DNA from: Henricia sp. BOLD:AAB3569
Lineage: Eukaryota > Echinodermata > Asteroidea > Spinulosida > Echinasteridae
Length of the DNA stretch: 64,000 bases
Direction: 5' to 3'
Assembly (NCBI GenBank): GCA_037783545.1
Contig: JBBELK010001090.1
Location: 58,462-122,461 of the forward strand
Each line of letters begins with the position of its first letter. Positions within the stretch are counted from its first letter, which is position 1. This document shows, piece after piece, positions 11,340 to 23,898 of the stretch. Below the pieces are notes generated by a model. It saw only the letters and a program-made list of their open reading frames with translations, was not told the DNA's origin and did no database searches. A program made the position numbers and the translations under genes.

Positions 11340-13251
11340 TCAACGGCCGTACAAATGTACACCAGCGCCGCGCAGGGTGTACCAACAGCCACGGTTAGGG
11401 GAATAACCACGTAGCCGAGCTCCGCTTTCCCTAAACTCTGAAATTTCTCCGTCATTTCCCAGCGAAAATCTGTCAATTTTGCATGACAAGTGCGGAATAT
11501 ATACAGTTTGGAACATGCAAAATTTGAAGTTGGTTGGAAAATTCCTTGATTTCCAAATTTGCCGGCATTTGGGACACACTTTGACCTAATTCCCGTCACA
11601 ATCTGGGGTGAGTCAACGGCCGTACAAATGTACACCAGCGCCGCGCAGGGTGTACCAACAGCCACGGTTAGGGGAATAACCACGTAGCCGAGCTCCGCTT
11701 TCCCTAAACTCTGAAATTTCTCCGTCATTTCCGAGCGAAAATCTGTCAATTTTGCATGACAAGTGCGGAATATATACAGTTTGGAGCATGCAAAATTTGA
11801 AGTTGGTTGGAAAATTCCTTGATTTCCAAATTTGCCGGCATTTGGGACACACTTTGACCTAATTCCCGTCACAATCTGGGGTGAGTCAACGGCCGTACAA
11901 ATGTACACCAGCGCCGCGCAGGGTGTACCAACAGCCACGGTTAGGGGAATAACCACGTAGCCGAGCTCCGCTTTCCCTAAACTCTGAAATTTCTCCGTCA
12001 TTTCCCAGCGAAAAGCTGTCAATTTTGCATGACAAGTGCGGAATATATACAGTTTGGAGCATGCAAAATTTTGTAGTTGGTTGGAAAATTCCTTGATTTC
12101 CAAATTTGCCGGCATTTGGGACACACTCTGACCTAATTCCCGTCACAATCTGGGGTGAGTCAACGGCCGTACAAATGTACACCAGCGCCGCGCAGGGTGT
12201 ACCAACAGCCACGGTTAGGGGAATAACCACGTAGCCGAGCACCGCTTTCCCTAAACTCTGAAATTTCTCTGTCATTTCCCAGCGAAAATCTGTCAATTTT
12301 GCATGACAAGTGCGGAATATATACAGTTTGGAGCATGCAAAATTTGAAGTTGGTTGGAAAATTCCTTGATTTCCAAATTTGCCGGCATTTGGGACACACT
12401 TTGACCTAATTCCCGTCACAATCTGCGGTGAGTCAACGGCCGTACAAATGTACACCAGCGCCGCGCAGGGTGTACCAACAGCCACGGTTAGGGGAATAAC
12501 CACGTAGCCGAGCTCCGCTTTCCCTAAACTCTGAAATTTCTCCGTCATTTCCCAGCGAAAATCTGTCAATTTTGCATGACAAGTGCGGAATATATACAGT
12601 TTGGAGCATGCAAAATTTGAAGTTGGTTGAAAAATTCCTTGATTTCCAAATTTGCCGGCATTTGGGACACACTTTGACCTAATTCCCGTCACAATCTGGG
12701 GTGAGTCAACGGCCGTACAAATGTACACCAGCGCCGCGCAGGGTGTACCAACAGCCACGGTTAGGGGAATAACCACGTAGCCGAGCTCCGCTTTCCCTAA
12801 ACTCTGAAATTTCTCCGTCATTTCCCAGCGAAAATCTGTCAATTTTGCATGAAAAGTGCGGAATATATACAGTTTGGAGCATGCAAAATTTGAAGTTGGT
12901 TGGAAAATTCCTTGATTTCCAAATTTGCCGGCATTTGGGACACACTTTGACCTAATTCCCGTCACAATCTGGGGTGAGTCAACGGCCGTACAAATGTACA
13001 CCAGCGCCGCGCAGGGTGTACCAACAGCCACGGTTAGGGGAATAACCACGTAGCCGAGCTCTGCTTTCCCTAAACTCTGAAATTTCTCCGTCATTTCCTA
13101 GCGAAAATCTGTCAATTTTGCATGACAAGTGCGGAATATATACAGTTTGGAGCATGCAAAATTTGAAGTTGGTTGGAAAATTCCTTGATTTCCAAATTTG
13201 CCGGCATTTGGGACACACTTTGACCTAATTCCCGTCACAATCTGGGGTGAG
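11340..13251 (+). repeat. Transition units with many private changes
   Basis: Seven units of class 1 follow, most with their own changes: GGAACATGC (11340), TTCCGAGCG (11613), AAAAGCTG plus a one-base insertion in ATTTTGTAG (11886), GAGCACCGC with CTGCGGTGAG (12160), GGTTGAAAAATTCC (12433), GCATGAAAAGTG (12706), and GAGCTCTGC with TTCCTAGCG (12979). GCATGAAAAG and GAGCTCTGC later become common at 23-38 kb. I see no clear higher-order period here. Confidence 0.75.
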
Positions 13252-14616
13252 TCAACGGCCGTACAAATGTACACCAGCGCCGCGCAGGGTGTACCAACAG
13301 CCACGGTTAGGGGAATAACCACGTAGCCGAGCTCCGCTTTCCCTAAACTCTGAAATTTCTCCGTCATTTCCCAGCGAAAATCTGTCAATTTTGCATGACA
13401 AGTGCGGAATATATACAGTTTGGAACATGCAAAATTTGAAGTTGGTTGGACAAATCCTTAATTTTCAAATTTGCCGGCATTTGGGACACACTTTGACCTA
13501 ATTCCCGTCACAATCTGGGGTGAGTCAACGGCCGTACAAATGTACACCAGCGCCGCGCAGGGTGTACCAACAGCCACGGTTAGGGGAATAACCACGTAGC
13601 CGAGCTCCGCTTTCCCTAAACTCTGAAATTTCTCCGTCATTTCCCAGCGAAAATCTGTCAATTTTGCATGACAAGTGCGGAATATATACAGTTTGGAGCA
13701 TGCAAAATTTGAAGTTGGTTGGAAAATTCCTTGATTTCCAAATTTGCCGGCATTTGAGACACACTTTGACCTAATTCCCGTCACAATCTGGGGTGAGTCA
13801 ACGGCCGTACAAATGTACACCAGCGCCGCGCAGGGTGTACCAACAGCCACGGTTAGGGGAATAACCACGTAGCCGAGCTCCGCTTTCCCTAAACTCTGAA
13901 ATTTCTCCGTCATTTCCCAGCGAAAATCTGTCAATTTTGCATGACAAGTGCGGAATATATACAGTTTGGAGCATGCACAATTTGAAGTTGGTTGGAAAAA
14001 TCCTTAATTTCCAAATTTGCCGGCATTTGGGACACACTTTGACCTAATTCCCGTCACAATCTGGGGTGAGTCAACGGCCGTACAAATGTACACCAGCGCC
14101 GCGCAGGGTGTACCAACAGCCACGGTTAGGGGAATAACCACGTAGCCGAGCTCCGCTTTCCCTAAACTCTGAAATTTCTCCGTAATTTCCCGGCGAAAAT
14201 CTGTCAATTTTGCATGACAAGTGCGGAATATATACAGTTTGGAGCATGCAAAATTTGAAGTTGGTTGGAAAATTCCTTGATTTCCAAATTTGCCGGCATT
14301 TGGGACACACTTTGACCTAATTCCCGTCACAATCTGGGGTGAGTCAACGGCCGTACAAATGTACACCAGCGCCGCGCAGGGTGTTCCAACAGCCACGGTT
14401 AGGGGAATAACCACGTAGCCGAGCTCCGCTTTCCCTAAACTCTGAAATTTCTCCGTCATTTCCCAGCGAAAATCTGTCAATTTTGCATGACAAGTGCGGA
14501 ATATATACAGTTTGGAGCATGCAAAATTTGAAGTTGGTTGGAAAAATCCTTAATTTCCAAATTTGCCGGCATTTGGGACACACTTTGACCTAATTCCCGT
14601 CACAATCTGGGGTGAG
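13252..14616 (+). repeat. Five-unit higher-order repeat, copy 1
   Basis: The five units are GGAACATGC with class 3 and TTTTCAAA (13252), CATTTGAGAC (13525), GCACAATTT with class 2 (13798), GTAATTTCCCGGCG (14071), and class 2 (14344). All five markers recur 1365 bases later. The only distinguishing change I noticed between the copies is GTGTTCCAAC in unit 14344. This is also where class 3 units begin. Confidence 0.9.
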
Positions 14617-15981
14617 TCAACGGCCGTACAAATGTACACCAGCGCCGCGCAGGGTGTACCAACAGCCACGGTTAGGGGAATAACCACGTAGCCGAGCTCC
14701 GCTTTCCCTAAACTCTGAAATTTCTCCGTCATTTCCCAGCGAAAATCTGTCAATTTTGCATGACAAGTGCGGAATATATACAGTTTGGAACATGCAAAAT
14801 TTGAAGTTGGTTGGACAAATCCTTAATTTTCAAATTTGCCGGCATTTGGGACACACTTTGACCTAATTCCCGTCACAATCTGGGGTGAGTCAACGGCCGT
14901 ACAAATGTACACCAGCGCCGCGCAGGGTGTACCAACAGCCACGGTTAGGGGAATAACCACGTAGCCGAGCTCCGCTTTCCCTAAACTCTGAAATTTCTCC
15001 GTCATTTCCCAGCGAAAATCTGTCAATTTTGCATGACAAGTGCGGAATATATACAGTTTGGAGCATGCAAAATTTGAAGTTGGTTGGAAAATTCCTTGAT
15101 TTCCAAATTTGCCGGCATTTGAGACACACTTTGACCTAATTCCCGTCACAATCTGGGGTGAGTCAACGGCCGTACAAATGTACACCAGCGCCGCGCAGGG
15201 TGTACCAACAGCCACGGTTAGGGGAATAACCACGTAGCCGAGCTCCGCTTTCCCTAAACTCTGAAATTTCTCCGTCATTTCCCAGCGAAAATCTGTCAAT
15301 TTTGCATGACAAGTGCGGAATATATACAGTTTGGAGCATGCACAATTTGAAGTTGGTTGGAAAAATCCTTAATTTCCAAATTTGCCGGCATTTGGGACAC
15401 ACTTTGACCTAATTCCCGTCACAATCTGGGGTGAGTCAACGGCCGTACAAATGTACACCAGCGCCGCGCAGGGTGTACCAACAGCCACGGTTAGGGGAAT
15501 AACCACGTAGCCGAGCTCCGCTTTCCCTAAACTCTGAAATTTCTCCGTAATTTCCCGGCGAAAATCTGTCAATTTTGCATGACAAGTGCGGAATATATAC
15601 AGTTTGGAGCATGCAAAATTTGAAGTTGGTTGGAAAATTCCTTGATTTCCAAATTTGCCGGCATTTGGGACACACTTTGACCTAATTCCCGTCACAATCT
15701 GGGGTGAGTCAACGGCCGTACAAATGTACACCAGCGCCGCGCAGGGTGTACCAACAGCCACGGTTAGGGGAATAACCACGTAGCCGAGCTCCGCTTTCCC
15801 TAAACTCTGAAATTTCTCCGTCATTTCCCAGCGAAAATCTGTCAATTTTGCATGACAAGTGCGGAATATATACAGTTTGGAGCATGCAAAATTTGAAGTT
15901 GGTTGGAAAAATCCTTAATTTCCAAATTTGCCGGCATTTGGGACACACTTTGACCTAATTCCCGTCACAATCTGGGGTGAG
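14617..15981 (+). repeat. Five-unit higher-order repeat, copy 2
   Basis: Units 14617, 14890, 15163, 15436 and 15709 carry the same five markers in the same order as 13252-14616, with no length change. The last two units are also the first two units of the 7-unit repeat that starts at 15436, so the two higher-order repeats overlap. Confidence 0.9.
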
Positions 15982-17346
15982 TCAACGGCCGTACAAATGT
16001 ACACCAGCGCCGCGCAGGGTGTACCAACAGCCACGGTTAGGGGAATAACCACGTAGCCGAGCTCCGCTTTCCCTAAACTCTGAAATTTCTCCGTCATTTC
16101 CCAGCGAAAATCTGTCAATTTTGCATGACAAGTGCGGAATATATACAGTTTGGAGCATGCAAAATTTGAAGTTGGTTGGAAAAATCCTTAATTTCCAAAT
16201 TTGCCGGCATTTGGGACACACTTTGACCTAATTCCCGTCACAATCTGGGGTGAGTCAACGGCCGTACAAATGTACACCAGCGCCGTGCAGGGTGTACCAA
16301 CTGCCACGGTTAGGGGAATAACCACGTAGCCGAGCTCCGCTTTCCCTAAACTCTGAAATTTCTCCGTCATTTCCCAGCGAAAATCTGTCAATTTTGCATG
16401 ACAAGTGCGGAATATATACAGTTTGGAGCATGCAAAATTTGAAGTTGGTTGGACAAATCCTTAATTTCCAAATTTGCCGGCATTTGGGACACACTTTGAC
16501 CTAATTCCCGTCACAATCTGGGGTGAGTCAACGGCCGTACAAATGTACACCAGCGCCGCGCAGGGTGTACCAACAGCCACGGTTAGGGGAATAACCACGT
16601 AGCCGAGCTCCGCTTTCCCTAAACTCTGAAATTTCTCCGTCATTTCCCAGCGAAAATCTGTCAATTTTGCATGACAAGTGCGGAATATATACAGTTTGGA
16701 GCATGCAAAATTTGAAGTTGGTTGGAAAATTCCTTGATTTCCAAATTTGCCGGCATTTGGGACACACTTTGACCTAATTCCCGTCACAATCTGGGGTGAG
16801 TCAACGGCCGTACAAATGTACACCAGCGCCGTGCAGGGTGTACCAACTGCCACGGTTAGGGGAATAACCACGTAGCCGAGCTCCGCTTTCCCTAAACTCT
16901 GAAATTTCTCCGTCATTTCCCAGCGAAAATCTGTCAATTTTGCATGACAAGTGCGGAATATATACAGTTTGGAGCATGCAAAATTTGAAGTTGGTTGGAC
17001 AAATCCTTAATTTCCAAATTTGCCGGCATTTGGGACACACTTTGACCTAATTCCCGTCACAATCTGGGGTGAGTCAACGGCCGTACAAATGTACACCAGC
17101 GCCGCGCAGGGTGTACCAACAGCCACGGTTAGGGGAATAACCACGTAGCCGAGCTCCGCTTTCCCTAAACTCTGAAATTTCTCCGTCATTTCCCAGCGAA
17201 AATCTGTCAATTTTGCATGACAAGTGCGGAATATATACAGTTTGGAGCATGCAAAATTTGAAGTTGGTTGGAAAATTCCTTGATTTCCAAATTTGCCGGC
17301 ATTTGGGACACACTTTGACCTAATTCCCGTCACAATCTGGGGTGAG
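15436..17346 (+). repeat. Seven-unit higher-order repeat, copy 1 (1911 bp)
   Basis: The order is GTAATTTCCCGGCG, class 2, class 2, GCCGTGCAG with CAACTGCC and class 3, class 1, GCCGTGCAG with CAACTGCC and class 3, class 1. All seven recur in 17347-19257. Within it, the pair of GTGCAG unit plus class 1 unit is itself doubled (16255-16800 and 16801-17346), so a 2-unit duplication preceded the 7-unit one. Confidence 0.92.
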
Positions 17347-19257
17347 TCAACGGCCGTACAAATGTACACCAGCGCCGCGCAGGGTGTACCAACAGCCACG
17401 GTTAGGGGAATAACCACGTAGCCGAGCTCCGCTTTCCCTAAACTCTGAAATTTCTCCGTAATTTCCCGGCGAAAATCTGTCAATTTTGCATGACAAGTGC
17501 GGAATATATACAGTTTGGAGCATGCAAAATTTGAAGTTGGTTGGAAAATTCCTTGATTTCCAAATTTGCCGGCATTTGGGACACACTTTGACCTAATTCC
17601 CGTCACAATCTGGGGTGAGTCAACGGCCGTACAAATGTACACCAGCGCCGCGCAGGGTGTACCAACAGCCACGGTTAGGGGAATAACCACGTAGCCGAGC
17701 TCCGCTTTCCCTAAACTCTGAAATTTCTCCGTCATTTCCCAGCGAAAATCTGTCAATTTTGCATGACAAGTGCGGAATATATACAGTTTGGAGCATGCAA
17801 AATTTGAAGTTGGTTGGAAAAATCCTTAATTTCCAAATTTGCCGGCATTTGGGACACACTTTGACCTAATTCCCGTCACAATCTGGGGTGAGTCAACGGC
17901 CGTACAAATGTACACCAGCGCCGCGCAGGGTGTACCAACAGCCACGGTTAGGGGAATAACCACGTAGCCGAGCTCCGCTTTCCCTAAACTCTGAAATTTC
18001 TCCGTCATTTCCCAGCGAAAATCTGTCAATTTTGCATGACAAGTGCGGAATATATACAGTTTGGAGCATGCAAAATTTGAAGTTGGTTGGAAAAATCCTT
18101 AATTTCCAAATTTGCCGGCATTTGGGACACACTTTGACCTAATTCCCGTCACAATCTGGGGTGAGTCAACGGCCGTACAAATGTACACCAGCGCCGTGCA
18201 GGGTGTACCAACTGCCACGGTTAGGGGAATAACCACGTAGCCGAGCTCCGCTTTCCCTAAACTCTGAAATTTCTCCGTCATTTCCCAGCGAAAATCTGTC
18301 AATTTTGCATGACAAGTGCGGAATATATACAGTTTGGAGCATGCAAAATTTGAAGTTGGTTGGACAAATCCTTAATTTCCAAATTTGCCGGCATTTGGGA
18401 CACACTTTGACCTAATTCCCGTCACAATCTGGGGTGAGTCAACGGCCGTACAAATGTACACCAGCGCCGCGCAGGGTGTACCAACAGCCACGGTTAGGGG
18501 AATAACCACGTAGCCGAGCTCCGCTTTCCCTAAACTCTGAAATTTCTCCGTCATTTCCCAGCGAAAATCTGTCAATTTTGCATGACAAGTGCGGAATATA
18601 TACAGTTTGGAGCATGCAAAATTTGAAGTTGGTTGGAAAATTCCTTGATTTCCAAATTTGCCGGCATTTGGGACACACTTTGACCTAATTCCCGTCACAA
18701 TCTGGGGTGAGTCAACGGCCGTACAAATGTACACCAGCGCCGTGCAGGGTGTACCAACTGCCACGGTTAGGGGAATAACCACGTAGCCGAGCTCCGCTTT
18801 CCCTAAACTCTGAAATTTCTCCGTCATTTCCCAGCGAAAATCTGTCAATTTTGCATGACAAGTGCGGAATATATACAGTTTGGAGCATGCAAAATTTGAA
18901 GTTGGTTGGACAAATCCTTAATTTCCAAATTTGCCGGCATTTGGGACACACTTTGACCTAATTCCCGTCACAATCTGGGGTGAGTCAACGGCCGTACAAA
19001 TGTACACCAGCGCCGCGCAGGGTGTACCAACAGCCACGGTTAGGGGAATAACCACGTAGCCGAGCTCCGCTTTCCCTAAACTCTGAAATTTCTCCGTCAT
19101 TTCCCAGCGAAAATCTGTCAATTTTGCATGACAAGTGCGGAATATATACAGTTTGGAGCATGCAAAATTTGAAGTTGGTTGGAAAATTCCTTGATTTCCA
19201 AATTTGCCGGCATTTGGGACACACTTTGACCTAATTCCCGTCACAATCTGGGGTGAG
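17347..19257 (+). repeat. Seven-unit higher-order repeat, copy 2 (1911 bp)
   Basis: This matches the seven units of 15436-17346 one for one, with the same length. Reading the two copies side by side I saw no private change in the marker sites, so this is one of the younger duplications of the window. Confidence 0.92.
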
Positions 19258-22200
19258 TCAACGGCCGTACAAATGTACACCAGCGCCGCGCAGGGTGTAC
19301 CAACAGCCACGGTTAGGGGAATAACCACGTAGCCGAGCTCCGCTTTCCCTAAACTCTGAAATTTCTCCGTCATTTCCCAGCGAAAATCTGTCAATTTTGC
19401 ATGACAAGTGCGGAATATATACAGTTTGGATCATGCAAAATTTGAAGTTGGTTGGAAAATTCCTTGATTTCCAAATTTGCCGGCATTTGGGACACACTTT
19501 GACCTAATTCCCGTCACAATCTGGGGCGAGTCAACGGCCGTACAAATGTACACCAGCGCCGCGCAGGGTGTACCAACAGCCACGGTTAGGGGAATAACCA
19601 CGTAGCCGAGCTCCGCTTTCCCTAAACTCTGAAATTTCTCCGTCATTTCCCAGCGAAAATCTGTCAATTTTGCATGACAAGTGCGGAATATATACAGTTT
19701 GGAGCATGCAAAATTTGAAGTTGGTTGGAAAATTCCTTGATTTCCAAATTTGCCGGCATTTGGGACACACTTTGACCTAATTCCCGTCACAATCTGGGGC
19801 GAGTCAACGGCCGTACAAATGTACACCAGCGCCGCGCAGGGTGTACCAACAGCCACGGTTAGGGGAATAACCACGTAGCCGAGCTCCGCTTTCCCTAAAC
19901 TCTGAAATTTCTCCGTCATTTCCCAGCGAAAATCTGTCAATTTTGCATGACAAGTGCGGAATATATACAGTTTGGAGCATGCAAAATTTGAAGTTGGTTG
20001 GAAAAATCCTTAATTTCCAAATTTGCCGGCATTTGGGACACACTTTGACCTAATTCCCGTCACAATCTGGGGTGAGTCAACGGCCGTACAAATGTACACC
20101 AGCGCCGCGCAGGGTGTACCAACAGCCACGGTTAGGGGAATAACCACGTAGCCGAGCTCCGCTTTCCCTAAACTCTGAAATTTCTCCGTCATTTCCAAGC
20201 GAAAATCTGTCAATTTTGCATGACAAGTGCGGAATATATACAGTTTGGAGCATGCAAAATTTGAAGTTGGTTGGACAAATCCTTAATTTTCAAATTTGCC
20301 GGCATTTGGGACACACTTTGACCTAATTCCCGTCACAATCTGGGGTGAGTCAACGGCCGTACAAATGTACACCAGCGCCGCGCAGGGTGTACCAACAGCC
20401 ACGGTTAGGGGAATAACCACGTAGCCGAGCTCCGCTTTCCCTAAACTCTGAAATTTCTCCGTCATTTCCCAGCGAAAATCTGTCAATTTTGCATGACAAG
20501 TGCGGAATATATACAGTTTGGAGCATGCAAAATTTGAAGTTGGTTGGACAAATCCTTAATTTCCAAATTTGCCGGCATTTGGGACACACTTTGACCTAAT
20601 TCCCGTCACAATCTGGGGTGAGTCAACGGCCGTACAAATGTACACCAGCGCCGCGCAGGGTGTACCAACAGCCACGGTTAGGGGAATAACCACGTAGCCG
20701 AGCTCCGCTTTCCCTAAACTCTGAAATTTCTCCGTCATTTCCCAGCGAAAATCTGTCAATTTTGCATGACAAGTGCGGAATATATACAGTTTGGAGCATG
20801 CACAATTTGAAGTTGGTTGGAAAAATCCTTAATTTCCAAATTTGCCGGCATTTGGGACACACTTTGACCTAATTCCCGTCACAATCTGGGGTGAGTCAAC
20901 GGCCGTACAAATGTACACCAGCGCCGCGCAGGGTGTACCAACAGCCACGGTTAGGGGAATAACCACGTAGCCGAGCTCCGCTTTCCCTAAACTCTGAAAT
21001 TTCTCCGTAATTTCCCGGCGAAAATCTGTCAATTTTGCATGACAAGTGCGGAATATATACAGTTTGGAGCATGCAAAATTTGAAGTTGGTTGGAAAATTC
21101 CTTGATTTCCAAATTTGCCGGCATTTGGGACACACTTTGACCTAATTCCCGTCACAATCTGGGGTGAGTCAACGGCCGTACAAATGTACACCAGCGCCGC
21201 GCAGGGTGTACCAACAGCCACGGTTAGGGGAATAACCACGTAGCCGAGCTCCGCTTTCCCTAAACTCTGAAATTTCTCCGTCATTTCCCAGCGAAAATCT
21301 GTCAATTTTGCATGACAAGTGCGGAATATATACAGTTTGGAGCATGCAAAATTTGAAGTTGGTTGGAAAAATCCTTAATTTCCAAATTTGCCGGCATTTG
21401 GGACACACTTTGACCTAATTCCCGTCACAATCTGGGGTGAGTCAACGGCCGTACAAATGTACACCAGCGCCGCGCAGGGTGTACCAACAGCCACGGTTAG
21501 GGGAATAACCACGTAGCCGAGCTCCGCTTTCCCTAAACTCTGAAATTTCTCCGTCATTTCCCAGCGAAAATCTGTCAATTTTGCATGACAAGTGCGGAAT
21601 ATATACAGTTTGGAGCATGCAAAATTTGAAGTTGGTTGGAAAAATCCTTAATTTCCAAATTTGCCGGCATTTGGGACACACTTTGACCTAATTCCCGTCA
21701 CAATCTGGGGTGAGTCAACGGCCGTACAAATGTACACCAGCGCCGTGCAGGGTGTACCAACTGCCACGGTTAGGGGAATAACCACGTAGCCGAGCTCCGC
21801 TTTCCCTAAACTCTGAAATTTCTCCGTCATTTCCCAGCGAAAATCTGTCAATTTTGCATGACAAGTGCGGAATATATACAGTTTGGAGCATGCAAAATTT
21901 GAAGTTGGTTGGACAAATCCTTAATTTCCAAATTTGCCGGCATTTGGGACACACTTTGACCTAATTCCCGTCACAATCTGGGGTGAGTCAACGGCCGTAC
22001 AAATGTACACCAGCGCCGCGCAGGGTGTACCAACAGCCACGGTTAGGGGAATAACCACGTAGCCGAGCTCCGCTTTCCCTAAACTCTGAAATTTCTCCGT
22101 CATTTCCCAGCGAAAATCTGTCAATTTTGCATGACAAGTGCGGAGTATATACAGTTTGGAGCATGCAAAATTTGAAGTTGGTTGGACAAATCCTTAGTTT

Positions 22201-22806
22201 CCAAATTTGCCGGCATTTGGGACACACTTTGACCTAATTCCCGTCACAATCTGGGGTGAGTCAACGGCCGTACAAATGTACACCAGCGCCGCGCAGGGTG
22301 TACCAACAGCCACGGTTAGGGGAATAACCACGTAGCCGAGCTCCGCTTTCCCTAAACTCTGAAATTTCTCCGTCATTTCCCAGCGAAAATCTGTCAATTT
22401 TGCATGACAAGTGCGGAATATATACAGTTTGGAGCATGCAAAATTTGAAGTTGGTTGGAAAATTCCTTGATTTCCAAATTTGCCGGCATTTGAGACACAC
22501 TTTGACCTAATTCCCGTCACAATCTGGGGTGAGTCAACGGCCGTACAAATGTACACCAGCGCCGCGCAGGGTGTACCAACAGCCACGGTTAGGGGAATAA
22601 CCACGTAGCCGAGCTCCGCTTTCCCTAAACTCTGAAATTTCTCCGTCATTTCCCAGCGAAAATCTGTCAATTTTGCATGACAAGTGCGGAATATATACAG
22701 TTTGGAGCATGCAAAATTTGAAGTTGGTTGGAAAATTCCTTGATTTCCAAATTTGCCGGCATTTGAGACACACTTTGACCTAATTCCCGTCACAATCTGG
22801 GGTGAG
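19258..22806 (+). repeat. Thirteen-unit block, copy 1 (distant copy at 44640-48188)
   Basis: The order is GGATC with CGAG; CGAG; class 2; CCAAGCG with class 3 and TTTTCAAA; class 3; GCACAATTT with class 2; GTAATTT; class 2; class 2; CAACTGCC with class 3; GGAGTAT with CCTTAGTTTCC; CATTTGAGAC; CATTTGAGAC. Eleven of thirteen positions agree with the block at 44640-48188. Both blocks are followed by a unit that joins GTAATTT to GGATC and CGAG (22807 and 48189). Confidence 0.8.
20896..21987 (+). repeat. Partial third copy of the seven-unit repeat (four units)
   Basis: Units 20896 (GTAATTTCCCGGCG), 21169 and 21442 (class 2) and 21715 (GCCGTGCAG, CAACTGCC, class 3) repeat the first four units of the 7-unit block. 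After that the order changes to GCGGAGTAT with CCTTAGTTTCC, so the copy is truncated. It lies inside the 13-unit block that starts at 19258. Confidence 0.85.
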
Positions 22807-23898
22807 TCAACGGCCGTACAAATGTACACCAGCGCCGCGCAGGGTGTACCAAAAGCCACGGTTAGGGGAATAACCACGTAGCCGAGCTCCGCTTTCCCTA
22901 AACTCTGAAATTTCTCCGTAATTTCCCAGCGAAAATCTGTCAATTTTGCATGACAAGTGCGGAATATATACAGTTTGGATCATGCAAAATTTGAAGTTGG
23001 TTGGAAAATTCCTTGATTTCCAAATTTGCCGGCATTTGGGACACACTTTGACCTAATTCCCGTCACAATCTGGGGCGAGTCAACGGCCGTACAAATGTAC
23101 ACCAGCGCCGCGCAGGGTGTACCAACAGCCACGGTTAGGGGAATAACCACGTAGCCGAGCTCCGCTTTCCCTAAACTCTGAAATTTCTCCGTCATTTCCC
23201 AGCGAAAATCTGTCAATTTTGCATGACAAGTGCGGAATATATACAGTTTGGAGCATGCAAAATTTGAAGTTGGTTGGAAAAATCCTTAATTTCCAAATTT
23301 GCCGGCATTTGGGACACACTTTGACCTAATTCCCGTCACAATCTGGGGTGAGTCAACGGCCGTACAAATGTACACCAGCGCCGCGCAGGGTGTACCAACA
23401 GCCACGGTTAGGGGAATAACCACGTAGCCGAGCTCCGCTTTCCCTAAACTCTGAAATTTCTCCGTCATTTCCCAGCGAAAATCTGTCAATTTTGCATGAC
23501 AAGTGCGGAATATAAACAGTTTGGAGCATGCAAAATTTGAAGTTGGTTGGACAAATCCTTAATTTCCAAATTTGCCGGCATTTGGGACACACTTTGACCT
23601 AATTCCCGTCACAATCTGGGGTGAGTCAACGGCCGTACAAATGTACACCAGCGCCGCGCAGGGTGTACCAACAGCCACGGTTAGGGGAATAACCACGTAG
23701 CCGAGCTCCGCTTTCCCTAAACTCTGAAATTTCTCCGTCATTTCCCAGCGAAAATCTGTCAATTTTGCATGAAAAGTGCGGAATATATACAGTTTGGAGC
23801 ATGCAAAATTTGAAGTTGGTTGGAAAATTCCTTGATTTCCAAATTTGCCGGCATTTGGGACACACTTTGACCTAATTCCCGTCACAATCTGGGGTGAG
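21988..23898 (+). repeat. Seven-unit duplicated block, copy 1 (second copy at 25537)
   Basis: The units are GGAGTAT with CCTTAGTTTCC, CATTTGAGAC, CATTTGAGAC, a unit with CCAAAAGCC plus GTAATTT plus GGATC plus CGAG, class 2, ATATAAACAG with class 3, and GCATGAAAAG. All recur 13 units downstream. The CCAAAAGCC variant at 22807 is found only in this pair, which proves direct duplication. Confidence 0.9.
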
